Assembly: GCF_039543825.1 (NCBI RefSeq)
Contig: NZ_BAABKM010000002.1
Location: 2,140,133-2,204,132, forward strand
Source: Nocardioides conyzicola
GTDB taxonomy: Bacteria; Actinomycetota; Actinomycetes; Propionibacteriales; Nocardioidaceae
Length of the DNA: 64,000 nucleotides
Direction: 5' to 3'
In this document: in pieces, positions 16,933 to 25,942 of the stretch
Layout of the letters: each line of letters starts with the position of its first letter
How positions within the stretch are numbered: the first letter of the stretch is position 1
Position numbers and translations under genes: made by a program
Notes under the pieces: model-generated
Seen by the model: only the letters and a program-made list of their open reading frames with translations
Databases searched by the model: none
Told to the model about the DNA's origin: nothing

Positions 16933-18231
16933 TCAGTGGGCGCTGCGGCGCACCTGCATCCGGGCATTGCCGAGGTCGATCACGGCGCCGGTGCCGTCGA
17001 GCAGCTTGATCCGCAGCGCGATCACGGACAGGCCGTTCTTGGACTTCTCCGTCACGGACCGCTGGAGCTTCGCGACGCCGGGGATCTCGAGCACGCCGGT
17101 GTCGGGGAACTTCCGCGGCTCACCGTTGACCACGATCGTGCCGATCGTGGTGCCCTTCGTGCTCCGGTTGAGCTTCCGCAGGTGGGAGCCGGTGCGGGAG
17201 ACGTTGACCTGGCCGACGATGCCCTCGATGCGGAGCTGGTCACCCAGGCTGAAGGAGGCGACGCGGCTGCGCGTGTAGCCCCACGCCTTCTTGCCGTTCT
17301 GCTTCGCCATCTCCTCGCTCTTGGCGACGCCGACCGCGACCTGCCCGCCGAGGTCGGTGGAGGACGCGGAGCGGGTCTTGACCACGCCGTCGGTGCCCTG
17401 GCAGGGCATCTTCAGCAGGGTGTTGCGGCCGAGGCCGACCACGCCGGAGGCGGCGTTGCCGGTGACGGCGGCCGACTGACCGCTGAAGAGGCCGGTCTGC
17501 ACGCCGGACAGGATCTGCGCCACGGCGTGCGCGACCCGCACGGTGCTGTGGGTCGCGAACAGCTCCACCTTGAGGCCGTTGGAGTAGGCGCGGGCGCCGT
17601 TCTTGGTCGTGGGGGTGTTGGACGCCGCGACGGTCACCTTCGCGAAGCCGGGGATCGTGACGGGCCGTCCCGGGGCCGGGATCGGGAAGTCCTGGGCGGG
17701 ACCGACCGGGCCGGCGAACGTGAGCCGCGCGAGGTCGGTGTTGGTCGACGTCTTGAACTTCGAGCCGTCGTGGTAGGCGCGGGCCGTCGAGGAGACGGCG
17801 TTCAGGGTGAGCGTGCCGAGCGGGGAGTCGCTGAGCACGACCTTGCCGATCGTGTTGCGCGCCCAGGACGAGACGACGCCGCCCTTGCGGGTGGTCCACA
17901 CGCGGGTCTTCGCCGCGCTGATGGTGCCGAGGCCGGGCAGGGTGACGCCGGCGATGTTGTTGGTGTGGTGGAGGCCCGCTCGGTTGGTGCAGCCGATGAC
18001 CTCCCAGGCGGTGCCACCCGAGTCGGTGGGCACGTCGCCGCCGGTGGCGCGGGTGCTGTAGCCCCAGGCGCGGAGCGCGAACGGCGTCGCGTTCGGGTCC
18101 TTGGGCTTGTGGGCCGAGGACCGGTCACTGGTGCCGGGTCCGGCGGAGGCCGGAGCGATGACGACGGTGGCCGGTGCGGCCGCCGCCAGGACCGCGAGCG
18201 CGGCCACGGTGGTGCGAGTCTTGAGTCGCAT
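16933..18231 (-). CDS. Secreted choice-of-anchor-P-like protein
   Basis: A 432-residue exported protein. The signal peptide is clear: MRLKTRTTVAALAVLAAAAP followed by an Ala-Ser-Ala cleavage region near 31. The ATG at 18231 has GGAGGG at ribosome-site distance. The mature part alternates beta-rich segments with repeated tripartite patterns (FALRAWGYSTRA, KAWGYTRSRVASFSLG), which match actinobacterial proteins named choice-of-anchor P. It has few cysteines and no LPXTG or lipobox. The anchoring mode and function are unknown. Confidence 0.7.
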   Translation of the reverse strand: MRLKTRTTVAALAVLAAAAPATVVIAPASAGPGTSDRSSAHKPKDPNATPFALRAWGYSTRATGGDVPTDSGGTAWEVIGCTNRAGLHHTNNIAGVTLPGLGTISAAKTRVWTTRKGGVVSSWARNTIGKVVLSDSPLGTLTLNAVSSTARAYHDGSKFKTSTNTDLARLTFAGPVGPAQDFPIPAPGRPVTIPGFAKVTVAASNTPTTKNGARAYSNGLKVELFATHSTVRVAHAVAQILSGVQTGLFSGQSAAVTGNAASGVVGLGRNTLLKMPCQGTDGVVKTRSASSTDLGGQVAVGVAKSEEMAKQNGKKAWGYTRSRVASFSLGDQLRIEGIVGQVNVSRTGSHLRKLNRSTKGTTIGTIVVNGEPRKFPDTGVLEIPGVAKLQRSVTEKSKNGLSVIALRIKLLDGTGAVIDLGNARMQVRRSAH

Positions 18232-18356
18232 GTGGGTTTCCCTCCCGATAAGGCTCACCCAGGAACTCTCCGCCCGAGCGAGTAGTGCGTGGTGTTCCCC
18301 CCATTCCCCAGGTCAACTCCTGCCGGGGGTCTGGGGTGACGGGTGACGCACATCAC

Positions 18357-18372
18357 GTCTCGGATCCCAGAC
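18357..18372. promoter_or_regulatory. Shared 16-bp hut-associated box upstream of hutH
   Basis: GTCTCGGATCCCAGAC, 57 bases before the hutH ATG. Its exact reverse complement occurs before hutU (22341-22356) and a close version before the M20 peptidase gene (47808-47823). The near-palindromic form and placement suggest an operator. The regulator is not identified. The surrounding 197-base gap (18232-18428) otherwise shows no gene. Confidence 0.65.
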
Positions 18373-18428
18373 GGCGACCGGGTCGCCGGCCCTGGCCGCC
18401 GTCCGACCGGGCGACGAGGATGGCGGGC

Positions 18429-19997
18429 ATGACGACCGGCGCCCCTGACCTGCCCACGACCATCGAGGTCGGCGTCGGTGCCGTGTCGTTCGACGACCTG
18501 CTCGCGGTGGCCCGGTACGGCGCCGCGGTGCGTCTTGCCGAGGACGCCCTGGCCGCGATCGACCGCGCCCGGGCGGTCGTCGAGGAGCTGGCCGGCGCGC
18601 CGACCCCGGCGTACGGGATCTCGACCGGCTTCGGCGCGCTCGCCACCCGGCACATCCCGACCGAGATGCGCGCCCAGCTCCAGCGGTCGCTGGTGCGCTC
18701 GCACGCGGCGGGCTCGGGTCCCGAGGTCGAGCGCGAGGTGGTGCGCGCGCTGATGCTGCTGCGCCTCTCGACGCTGGCGACCGGCCACACCGGCGTACGC
18801 CGGGAGACGGCCGAGCTGCTCGCCGGGCTGCTGTCCCACGGCATCACCCCGGTGGTGCGCGAGTACGGCTCGCTCGGGTGCTCCGGCGACCTCGCGCCGC
18901 TGTCGCACTGCGCCCTGGCGCTGATGGGCGAGGGCGAGGTGCGCGACGCGACCGGGACGTTGATGCCGGCGGCCGAGGCGCTCGCGGCGGCCGGGCTGAC
19001 GCCCGTCGAGCTGGCCGCCAAGGAGGGCCTGGCGCTGATCAACGGCACCGACGGCATGCTCGGCATGCTGGTGATGGCGATCGCCGACCTGCGGATGCTG
19101 CTCCGGACGGCGGACGTCGCGGCCGCCATGTCGGTCGAGGGCCAGCTCGCCACCGACCGGGTCTTCGCTGCCGAGCTGCAGGCGATCCGGCCGCACCCCG
19201 GGCAGGCGCTGTCGGCGGCCAACCTGGTCGCGCTGCTCGCCGGCTCGGGCGTCGTCGCGTCCCACCGCGGTCCCGACTGCAACCGGGTCCAGGACGCGTA
19301 CTCGTTGCGCTGCTCGCCCCAGGTCCAGGGTGCCGCCCGCGACACCGTCGAGCACGCCGCGATGGTGGCCGGCCGCGAGCTCGCGTCAGCGGTCGACAAC
19401 CCGGTGGTGCTGGCGGAGGACGGACGGGTCGAGTCCAACGGCAACTTCCACGGGGCGCCGGTCGCGTACGTGCTCGACTTCCTCGCGATCGTCGCCGCGG
19501 ACGTGGCGTCGATCAGCGAGCGGCGTACGGACCGCTTCCTCGACAAGGCCCGCAACCACGGACTCCCGCCGTTCCTCGCCCACGACCCGGGCGTCGACAG
19601 CGGCCACATGATCGCGCAGTACACCCAGGCCGCGATCGTCTCGGAGATGAAGCGTCTCGCGGTGCCGGCCTCGGTCGACTCGATCCCGTCGAGCGCCATG
19701 CAGGAGGACCACGTGTCGATGGGCTGGTCGGCCGCGCGCAAGCTGCGCCGCTCGGTCGACGGGTTGACCCGGGTCGTCGCGATCGAGGTGCTCACGGCCG
19801 CCCGCGCGCTCGACTTCCGGCGCCCGCTCGAGCCGTCGCCCGCGACCGGTGCCGTCGTCGCGCTGCTGCGCTCGTCCGGCATCGAGGGGCCGGGCCCCGA
19901 CCGCTACCTGTCGCCCGAGATCGAGGCTGCGGTCGCACTCGTCCGGACCGGCGCGGTGCTCGCAGCCGCGGAGTCGGTGGTCGGCGAGCTGGCCTAG
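18429..19997 (+). CDS. hutH: Histidine ammonia-lyase
   Basis: First step of histidine breakdown: L-histidine to trans-urocanate and ammonia, in the cytosol. It has 522 residues, normal for the family. Motifs are YGISTGFGALATRHI near 62-76 (catalytic Tyr), YGSLGCSGDLAPLSHCAL near 146, and PSSAMQEDHVSMGW near 420. The cofactor triad is Cys151-Ser152-Gly153 rather than Ala-Ser-Gly; the Streptomyces griseus enzyme also uses CSG, so this is a working MIO-type lyase. The ATG at 18429 is preferred; an ATG three codons upstream (18420) is possible. A 16-bp box shared with hutU lies 57 bases upstream. The stop overlaps the convergent neighbour by 4 bases. Confidence 0.95.
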   Translation: MTTGAPDLPTTIEVGVGAVSFDDLLAVARYGAAVRLAEDALAAIDRARAVVEELAGAPTPAYGISTGFGALATRHIPTEMRAQLQRSLVRSHAAGSGPEVEREVVRALMLLRLSTLATGHTGVRRETAELLAGLLSHGITPVVREYGSLGCSGDLAPLSHCALALMGEGEVRDATGTLMPAAEALAAAGLTPVELAAKEGLALINGTDGMLGMLVMAIADLRMLLRTADVAAAMSVEGQLATDRVFAAELQAIRPHPGQALSAANLVALLAGSGVVASHRGPDCNRVQDAYSLRCSPQVQGAARDTVEHAAMVAGRELASAVDNPVVLAEDGRVESNGNFHGAPVAYVLDFLAIVAADVASISERRTDRFLDKARNHGLPPFLAHDPGVDSGHMIAQYTQAAIVSEMKRLAVPASVDSIPSSAMQEDHVSMGWSAARKLRRSVDGLTRVVAIEVLTAARALDFRRPLEPSPATGAVVALLRSSGIEGPGPDRYLSPEIEAAVALVRTGAVLAAAESVVGELA

Positions 19998-21241
19998 CTG
20001 TCGCCGATGCGGACGGTCACGGTGTGGCTCGCTCCGTCGGTTGACACGAGGGCCAGGTAGCCCTGGCCGGAGATCGTCCGGGCGACGTCGTGGGGCAGTG
20101 ACGGAGGCCGCGTCCCCAGGCAGCTGAGGACGCTGGTGCACGGCGCCGGGGGAGCGTCCGCGGCCCAGGTCAGCGTCCAGCCGGTCGTCGCGGCGGGCCC
20201 GACCACCTCGATCGAGTGGTCGCCGGTGAGGTCGAAGAGCGCCAGTCCGGCCAGGTCGTGGCCGGCCGTCAGCTCGAGATCACCGGACCCGTCGACGTGT
20301 CCCGGGTCGACGCTCCTCAGCGTGAGCGACCCCTGGGCGCGGGGGGTGTTCGGCGTGACGCGGGCGACGTACGCGCCCGGAGCGAGGTGCCACGGACCTC
20401 CCGTGCGGGTGGGGTCGGGCTGCCCGCCGAGCGGCTCGACGTCGACGGGGCCGGGCCCGGTCGAGATCCACGTGTCGTCGGCGACGGAGAAGCGGACGGC
20501 GTACTCACCCACCGGCCGGCCCCCGACCGGCGCGAGCTTGACCGGCGGCCCGTCCACCTGACCCGCGAGCTTCGTCGGCGTGACGAGGCAGACCCGGGCG
20601 CCGGCGGCGACGACGGTGTACCTGCCCCGCTTCCTCGGCGGCACGGGCACCAGCAGCCTGCCGTCCTCGAAGACGAGGCGGTCGCCGTAGCCCACCGCCC
20701 GGCTGCCGTCGGGGCCGACCACGCCGGCGTGGCGGCCGAGCAGGATCACGCGTCCCTTCTCCGGCGGGACGAAGCTCGCCGCGTCGCTGTACCCCTTGTG
20801 CTCCCGGAGCCTGACGGGTGCGCCGTTGGGCTCGAGCCGGAGGTCCCGGAACGGCACCGCCCGCAGCGAGTAGGCGGCCTCGTCGCCGGGGCACGGCCTG
20901 TAGGTCCACGACCAGGTGCCGGTCCTCGACAGCCGGGTCGTGGGGTCGAGCGTGGCCATCGCGAGCGTGGCGCCGCGCGGGCCGCGGAGGGTGAAGGTCT
21001 GGGTGCAGGAGGTCATCGGCAGCGGCTGCACGAAGACCTGGACCACGTCGCCCTTCCTTGCCCGGTGCTTGAGGGTGACCGGCTTGCCGGGACGTCCGTG
21101 GACGACGGGGATCGGACGTGGCACGGTGTCCGTCCGGAACACCTCGGGCTGGTCCCGGGACTCTGCGGGCCCGGTCGTGCTCGTCGACAGACCGGCGAGC
21201 AGCAGCACCGCCGTCAGCGCAGGCATGACCCGCATCCGCAT
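19994..21241 (-). CDS. Secreted hypothetical protein
   Basis: A 415-residue exported protein with a signal peptide (MRMRVMPALTAVLLLAGLS, cleavage near 20-27). The mature part is rich in beta-strand and Pro/Gly with a few cysteines (TSCTQTF, RPCPGD, ARVCLV, APCTSVLSCLG). I recognise no catalytic motif or known domain. There is no membrane anchor or lipobox. Its 3' end overlaps hutH by 4 bases in convergent orientation, a positional relation only. Confidence 0.65.
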   Translation of the reverse strand: MRMRVMPALTAVLLLAGLSTSTTGPAESRDQPEVFRTDTVPRPIPVVHGRPGKPVTLKHRARKGDVVQVFVQPLPMTSCTQTFTLRGPRGATLAMATLDPTTRLSRTGTWSWTYRPCPGDEAAYSLRAVPFRDLRLEPNGAPVRLREHKGYSDAASFVPPEKGRVILLGRHAGVVGPDGSRAVGYGDRLVFEDGRLLVPVPPRKRGRYTVVAAGARVCLVTPTKLAGQVDGPPVKLAPVGGRPVGEYAVRFSVADDTWISTGPGPVDVEPLGGQPDPTRTGGPWHLAPGAYVARVTPNTPRAQGSLTLRSVDPGHVDGSGDLELTAGHDLAGLALFDLTGDHSIEVVGPAATTGWTLTWAADAPPAPCTSVLSCLGTRPPSLPHDVARTISGQGYLALVSTDGASHTVTVRIGDS

Positions 21242-21300
21242 CTGCCACCTCCCCGTAGGACCCGGTCAGTGTGGCAGAGATCGCCTCCCGGGGAGACGGT

Positions 21301-21957
21301 TCAGGAGGGGCGACGGAGGCGGGTGAGGCGCCAGATCGTGTAGCCCTGGAACGCGAGGTAGGCGATGCCGAGCGCGAGCGCCAGCCAGGCGTAGGAGTGT
21401 CCGCCGGGCGAGCCCACGTAGCAGGTCGAGGACTCCGTCACCTGGCTGCCCTCGGTGACCCGGACGGGGTCGGAGCAGCTGCCGTCCGAGGAGCTGGTGG
21501 TGAACGACGCCACCAGGACCACGAACACCAGCGGGAAGCCGGTGGCCAGGCCGGCGAGGCCCAGCGCCTTCTCCCGGCCGGTCCAGGTCTTCGACACGGC
21601 GAGCAGCACGATGCCGGCCACCCACGCGACCGCGCCGAGGGGCCAGAGGATGAACAGCAGCTCGGCGACGACCAGGCAGATGATCGCGCTGGTCTCCACC
21701 GTCCGCGACGCCCGAGGTGCGGGCGGCGCGACGTACACGGGAGGGCCGGCGGCCGCCACCACCTCGGCGGGCGGGCCCAGCCGGTCGAGCGTCGTCCGTA
21801 CGTCGGCCTCGCCACTCTCGGGTCGCAGTGCCGAGACGAGGTGCTCCCGGATGTCCTCGACCAGCTCGCGCGCCTGGTCGGGTGGCAGCTGCCGGGCCCG
21901 GGCCTCCAGCTCCTGGAGGTACGCCGAGGCCAGGGGGTGCAGCTCGTCGGTGTTCAT
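21301..21957 (-). CDS. Membrane protein with N-terminal permease-prefix (HAAS-like) domain
   Basis: A 218-residue protein. Residues 1-70 form a helical prefix (LASAYLQELEARARQLPPDQ ... ELVEDIREHL), typical of HAAS/DUF1700 proteins that are regulated by PadR. Four hydrophobic segments follow (about 90-110, 113-130, 137-158 and 190-210). Its ATG overlaps the PadR stop codon as ATGA, so the two are translationally coupled. Such PadR-membrane protein pairs are usually self-contained envelope-stress or resistance modules; the function here is unknown. Confidence 0.82.
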   Translation of the reverse strand: MNTDELHPLASAYLQELEARARQLPPDQARELVEDIREHLVSALRPESGEADVRTTLDRLGPPAEVVAAAGPPVYVAPPAPRASRTVETSAIICLVVAELLFILWPLGAVAWVAGIVLLAVSKTWTGREKALGLAGLATGFPLVFVVLVASFTTSSSDGSCSDPVRVTEGSQVTESSTCYVGSPGGHSYAWLALALGIAYLAFQGYTIWRLTRLRRPS

Positions 21958-22292
21958 GAGTTCCTTCCTTCGAGGACCTCGTCGACGGCCTTCTTGAAGT
22001 CCGTCCACGATCCGCGGAACTGCTCCAGCGCCCGGCGGCCGCGTGGAGTGAGGCGGTAGTAGCGACGCGGCGGGCCGCTCGGCGACTCCTGCCAGCTGGT
22101 GGCGACGAGCTCGTCCTTGCGGAGCCGGCTCAGCAGCGGGTAGATGGTGCCCTCGCTGGCGACCAGCCCGGCGTCCGACAGCTCGGTCACCAGGTCGTAG
22201 CCGTAGCGCTCCTCGTCGGCGAGCAGCGCCAGCACGCAGTGCTCCAGGACGCCCCGCCGGAGCTGCGCGACGGCGGAGTCGATCGGGGGCAC
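21954..22292 (-). CDS. PadR-family transcriptional regulator
   Basis: A 112-residue winged-helix protein starting at GTG (22292): LRRGVLEHCVLALLADEERY then GYDLVTELSDAGLVASEGTIYPLLSRLRKDELV and YYRLTPRGRRALEQF, the standard PadR helix-wing pattern without the long C-terminal extension. A promoter reads into it with TTGCAC (22327-22322, minus strand), 17 bases, TACCCT (22304-22299), then 6 bases to the GTG, so the message is probably leaderless. A perfect 7-bp inverted repeat overlaps the -35. It probably represses its own operon. Confidence 0.9.
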   Translation of the reverse strand: MPPIDSAVAQLRRGVLEHCVLALLADEERYGYDLVTELSDAGLVASEGTIYPLLSRLRKDELVATSWQESPSGPPRRYYRLTPRGRRALEQFRGSWTDFKKAVDEVLEGRNS

Positions 22293-22312
22293 AGATGCAG
22301 GGTAGTGCCGGG

Positions 22313-22331
22313 TACCTTGTCGTGCAAGGTA
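22313..22331. promoter_or_regulatory. Putative PadR operator over the PadR promoter
   Basis: TACCTTG-TCGTG-CAAGGTA, a perfect 7-5-7 inverted repeat. It overlaps the -35 hexamer of the leaderless padR promoter described with the gene and sits about 20 bases upstream of its GTG. Autorepression by the PadR protein is inferred from position and symmetry. Confidence 0.65.
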
Positions 22332-22340
22332 ACAGTCGAG

Positions 22341-22356
22341 GTCTGGGATCCGAGAC
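22341..22356. promoter_or_regulatory. Shared 16-bp hut-associated box upstream of hutU
   Basis: GTCTGGGATCCGAGAC, the exact reverse complement of the box before hutH, 79 bases upstream of the hutU ATG. It lies 9 bases from the PadR operator in the same intergenic region, so the two control systems share this space. Confidence 0.65.
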
Positions 22357-22434
22357 GTTGCTCGCCTCCCGGTGCTGGCGTGGTCTCGGGAGGCAGGCGT
22401 TGGATGGGGGCATCCCCGTCCCAGAGGAGCCGCG

Positions 22435-24105
22435 ATGAACGACTCGCCCCGGAACCCCCGGTTGCCCATCCATGCCGCGCACGGCACCGAGCTGACCGCG
22501 AAGTCGTGGCAGACCGAGGCGCCGCTGCGGATGCTGATGAACAACCTCGACCCCGAGAACGCCGAGCGTCCCGAGGACCTCGTCGTGTACGGCGGCACCG
22601 GCAAGGCCGCGCGCAGCTGGGAGGCGTACGACGCCCTGGTGCGCACCCTCACCACGCTCGAGGACGACGAGACGATGCTCGTGCAGTCCGGCAAGCCGGT
22701 CGGCGTGATGCGCACCAGCCCCTGGGCGCCACGCGTCCTGATCGCCAACTCCAACCTGGTGGGCGACTGGGCCAACTGGGAGGAGTTCCGCCGGCTCGAG
22801 GACCTGGGGCTGACGATGTACGGCCAGATGACCGCCGGGTCCTGGATCTACATCGGCACCCAGGGGATCCTGCAGGGGACCTTCGAGACCTTCGCCGCCG
22901 TCGCCGACAAGCGGTTCGGCGGCACCCTGGCCGGCACCATCACCGTGACCGCCGGCCTCGGCGGCATGGGCGGGGCCCAGCCGCTCGCCGTCACCATGAA
23001 CGACGGCGTGGTGATCTGCATCGAGTGCGACCAGAGCCGCATCGCGCGCCGGATCGAGCACCGCTACCTCGACGTCCAGGCCGCGTCGCTGGAGGAGGCC
23101 GTGGAGATGGCCGTCGCCGCCCGCGACGAGCGCCGCCCGCTCTCCATCGGCGTCCTCGGCAACGCGGCGGAGATGCTGCCCGCGCTGCTCGACTCGGACG
23201 CCCCGATCGACATCGTCACCGACCAGACCTCGGCCCACGACCCGCTCTTCTACCTGCCGGTCGGCGTGCCGTTCGAGGAGTGGCAGGCGCAGCGCGAGGC
23301 CGACCCGGCCGGGTTCACCAAGGCCGCGCAGGCGTCGATGGCCACCCACGTCCGGGCGATGGTCGAGTTCCAGGACAAGGGCGCCGAGGTCTTCGACTAC
23401 GGCAACTCGATCCGCGACGAGGCCCGCAAGGGCGGATACGACCGCGCGTTCGACTTCCCCGGCTTCGTGCCGGCGTACATCCGACCCCTCTTCTGCGAGG
23501 GCAAGGGCCCCTTCCGCTGGGCCGCGCTGTCCGGCGACCCGGCGGACATCGCCGCCACGGACAAGGCGATCCTCGAGCTCTTCCCCGACAACGAGCGGCT
23601 GCGGAAGTGGATCACCATGGCGGGGGAGAAGGTCGCCTTCCAGGGTCTGCCCGCGCGCATCTGCTGGCTGGGGTACGGCGAGCGCCACCTCGCGGGGCTG
23701 AAGTTCAACGAGATGGTCGCGTCCGGCGAGCTCAAGGCGCCGATCGTGATCGGCCGCGACCACCTCGACTGCGGGTCGGTCGCCTCGCCGTACCGCGAGA
23801 CCGAGGCGATGCTCGACGGCTCCGACGCCATCGCGGACTGGGCGATCCTCAACGCCCTGGTCAACACGGCGTCCGGCGCGTCCTGGGTGTCCTTCCACCA
23901 CGGCGGCGGCGTCGGCATGGGCCGCTCGCTGCACGCCGGCCAGGTCTGCGTGGCCGACGGCAGCGAGCTCGCCGCCCAGAAGATCGAGCGGGTCCTCACC
24001 AACGACCCCGGCATGGGCGTGATCCGCCACGTCGACGCGGGCTACGACCGCGCGGTCGAGGTCGCCGAGGAGCGGGGGGTCCGGATCCCGGTGCGCGAGG
24101 GCTGA
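22435..24105 (+). CDS. hutU: Urocanate hydratase
   Basis: Second step of histidine catabolism: urocanate to 4-imidazolone-5-propionate, using tightly bound NAD+ as electrophile. It has 556 residues, the usual length. Conserved blocks are [66 protein letters not shown] and the nucleotide-binding [14 protein letters not shown]; the catalytic-region cysteine lies in the [16 protein letters not shown] segment ([14 protein letters not shown]). The ATG at 22435 has AGAGGAGC at ribosome-site distance. It is monocistronic: the next gene is convergent, with stops three bases apart. Confidence 0.96.
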   Translation: MNDSPRNPRLPIHAAHGTELTAKSWQTEAPLRMLMNNLDPENAERPEDLVVYGGTGKAARSWEAYDALVRTLTTLEDDETMLVQSGKPVGVMRTSPWAPRVLIANSNLVGDWANWEEFRRLEDLGLTMYGQMTAGSWIYIGTQGILQGTFETFAAVADKRFGGTLAGTITVTAGLGGMGGAQPLAVTMNDGVVICIECDQSRIARRIEHRYLDVQAASLEEAVEMAVAARDERRPLSIGVLGNAAEMLPALLDSDAPIDIVTDQTSAHDPLFYLPVGVPFEEWQAQREADPAGFTKAAQASMATHVRAMVEFQDKGAEVFDYGNSIRDEARKGGYDRAFDFPGFVPAYIRPLFCEGKGPFRWAALSGDPADIAATDKAILELFPDNERLRKWITMAGEKVAFQGLPARICWLGYGERHLAGLKFNEMVASGELKAPIVIGRDHLDCGSVASPYRETEAMLDGSDAIADWAILNALVNTASGASWVSFHHGGGVGMGRSLHAGQVCVADGSELAAQKIERVLTNDPGMGVIRHVDAGYDRAVEVAEERGVRIPVREG

Positions 24106-24108
24106 CCC

Positions 24109-24894
24109 TCACCGGCACCCGCCGCCGCTCACGCACGACTTGCGCGCGGTGCCCTTGCGTGCCGCGGCGGGGACGGTGGCGCTGTCGTCCAGCACGGTCA
24201 CGGAGCCGACACCCGGGGTGCCGCTGGTCGCGCTGCCGCCGCTCGCCCCCGAGGTGCAGCCGCCGGAGAGGTTGACCGTGTGGTCACCGGCCGGGACCGG
24301 GCCGTCGGTGATGCCCGCGAGGTGGATCGCCGGGAAGCCGGCGTAGTCGAAGCTGATCGAGACCGCCTCGCCGAGCTGCATCGAGCTGGACACGACCGGC
24401 GTCCCGTCGACCGCGATCCACCACCGCACGAAGCTGGACGACGGGCACTGGAGCTGCCCGCTCCCGGTGAAGTCGACGAGCAGGCGTCCCGCCTTCGTCG
24501 TCGTGAACGTCGCGGCGGACGTCGTCACCCCCGCCGCCGGCAGCGTCGCGCTGCCGCCGAGGCCGACCACCTGGTTGGCCTCGGCCTTCGTCAGGTACGC
24601 CGCAGCCGGCGACCCCGCGAGCCGGTCGGCGTCGGTGGCCCTGGCTGCCTTGGCCACGGTGCCGACGATGTTGCTCGGCAGGCGGCCGGTGCGCTTGCTG
24701 GTCGCGACCAGCTTGCCCTTGCGGGCCTTGATGCTGGCGGCCGAGCCGACGGCGTGCTTGTGGTCGACGGTGTCGGCGTTCAGTGCCTTGGCGATGGCCG
24801 GACCGCCGGCGAGGCCGACGGACGTGATCAGGGCGGCGGCCGACAGCACGACGGCGACCCGGTTCCCCGTGCGGGGGGCTGAGTTGGTGGGCAT
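24109..24894 (-). CDS. Secreted hypothetical protein
   Basis: A 261-residue exported protein. The signal-like segment is at 11-36 (RVAVVLSAAALITSVGLAGG). An A/D/K-rich stretch with KALNADTVDHKHAVG and TDADRLAGSPAAAYLTKAEA resembles the collagen-like or phage-tail-type surface proteins of actinobacteria, followed by a beta-sandwich-like C-terminal region with a Gly/Ser-rich loop (CTSGASGGSATSG) and cysteines near the end. Function unknown. It stands alone between hutU and the RpiR regulator. The ATG at 24894 gives the compact signal peptide. Confidence 0.6.
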   Translation of the reverse strand: MPTNSAPRTGNRVAVVLSAAALITSVGLAGGPAIAKALNADTVDHKHAVGSAASIKARKGKLVATSKRTGRLPSNIVGTVAKAARATDADRLAGSPAAAYLTKAEANQVVGLGGSATLPAAGVTTSAATFTTTKAGRLLVDFTGSGQLQCPSSSFVRWWIAVDGTPVVSSSMQLGEAVSISFDYAGFPAIHLAGITDGPVPAGDHTVNLSGGCTSGASGGSATSGTPGVGSVTVLDDSATVPAAARKGTARKSCVSGGGCR

Positions 24895-24967
24895 CTGCCA
24901 ACGGTGCGCCGCACTCCCGGGACGCACATGACCCGTCTGGGGTGTATCCAGCGCCGGGTGCGGTGCC

Positions 24968-25852
24968 TCAGTCCGGGTCGGAGCCCGGCTGGTGCAGCCA
25001 GGTGTCGACCTGGCCCTCGTAGGCCTCCAGCCGGTCCTGGGTACGCCGGGGGTGGGTGCTCGCGACGCCGTCCAGCAGCGCCATCGCCAGCACGACGGGT
25101 GCGGCGTGGGAGTCGAAGACCATGCCGGTGCCGACGGGAGCGACCAGCACGTGGTCGGCGTCGTCGGCGAAGTCGACGAACGGCGTGTCGACCAGCAGCA
25201 CCGTCGGGATGCCCAGGTCGCGCGCGTGCCGCAGCGCCCGGACGGTGGAGGCGGGGTAGCGCGGCATGGCGACCACGACCACCGCGGCGCCGCCGGCGTG
25301 GTGCATCTGGGTCAGGGCGTCGGTCGCGGTGTCGGCGTCGGTGACCAGCCGGACGTCGTCGACGATGCGCCGCGCGAAGTAGGCGGCGTACGACGCGAGC
25401 GCGGCCGAGGCGCGGATCCCGACGATGCCCAGGACCCGGGCGTCGGCGAGCGTGGCGACGGCGGCGGTCATGGCGGGCGAGCCCAGCGTGCCGCGCAGCG
25501 CGGACAGGTTGGCCTCGGCCTCGGCGACCGGGTCGGCCGGGGCGAGGTCGTGCGGCTCGGGGCCGCCGCCGAGGATCACCGTGCGCAGCGCGGCCCGGAA
25601 GTCGGCGTACGTCGCGAAGCCCAGCGTCGAGGCGAACCTGGTCACCGTCGGCTGGCTGACGCCGGCCCGGAGGGCGGCCTCGGACGTGGAGAGGAAGGCG
25701 GCATCGGGCATGGTGTCCATGAACGACTGCGCCACCCGGCGCTGGGTCGGCGACAGCCGGTGGCTGCGACACTGCTCCACCAGCCACTGGCGGGCAGCGG
25801 TCGCACTGCGGACCGGGTCCAAGCCGCCGTCCTCGCCGGCACGCTGCGTCAC
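24968..25852 (-). CDS. RpiR/MurR-family transcriptional regulator
   Basis: A 294-residue regulator. The N-terminal HTH (about 28-85) has LSPTQRRVAQSFMDTMPDAA ... TSEAALRAGVSQPTVTRFAS LGF, typical of RpiR. The C-terminal SIS domain (about 115-265) has VLGIVGIRASAALASYAAYF. SIS domains of this family bind phosphosugars or related small ligands. The GTG at 25852 is chosen because GAGGAGGG lies just upstream; the longer frame to 25906 reads through that site. It is divergent from the OCD/lyase operon, with 90 bases between starts, and probably controls it. A 6-bp inverted repeat (CGGCGC at 25880-25885, GCGCCG at 25893-25898) lies between them. Confidence 0.9.
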   Translation of the reverse strand: MTQRAGEDGGLDPVRSATAARQWLVEQCRSHRLSPTQRRVAQSFMDTMPDAAFLSTSEAALRAGVSQPTVTRFASTLGFATYADFRAALRTVILGGGPEPHDLAPADPVAEAEANLSALRGTLGSPAMTAAVATLADARVLGIVGIRASAALASYAAYFARRIVDDVRLVTDADTATDALTQMHHAGGAAVVVVAMPRYPASTVRALRHARDLGIPTVLLVDTPFVDFADDADHVLVAPVGTGMVFDSHAAPVVLAMALLDGVASTHPRRTQDRLEAYEGQVDTWLHQPGSDPD

Positions 25853-25942
25853 ACGTCCCTCCTCCAGCTCGGCCCACCTCGGCGCGACGGTTGCGCCGGG
25901 TCCCATCCTTGCTTGTCCCGCCCCCTACGAAATGAGGCATCC

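Noticed and set aside
18879..18887. HutH with Cys-Ser-Gly instead of Ala-Ser-Gly, as a possibly broken cofactor site
   Set aside because: Streptomyces histidine ammonia-lyases use the same triad and still form MIO, so this copy is normal.
21301..24030. Long minus-strand frame antisense to hutU
   Set aside because: Only its final 218 codons are real (HAAS-like membrane protein); the rest mirrors hutU and PadR.
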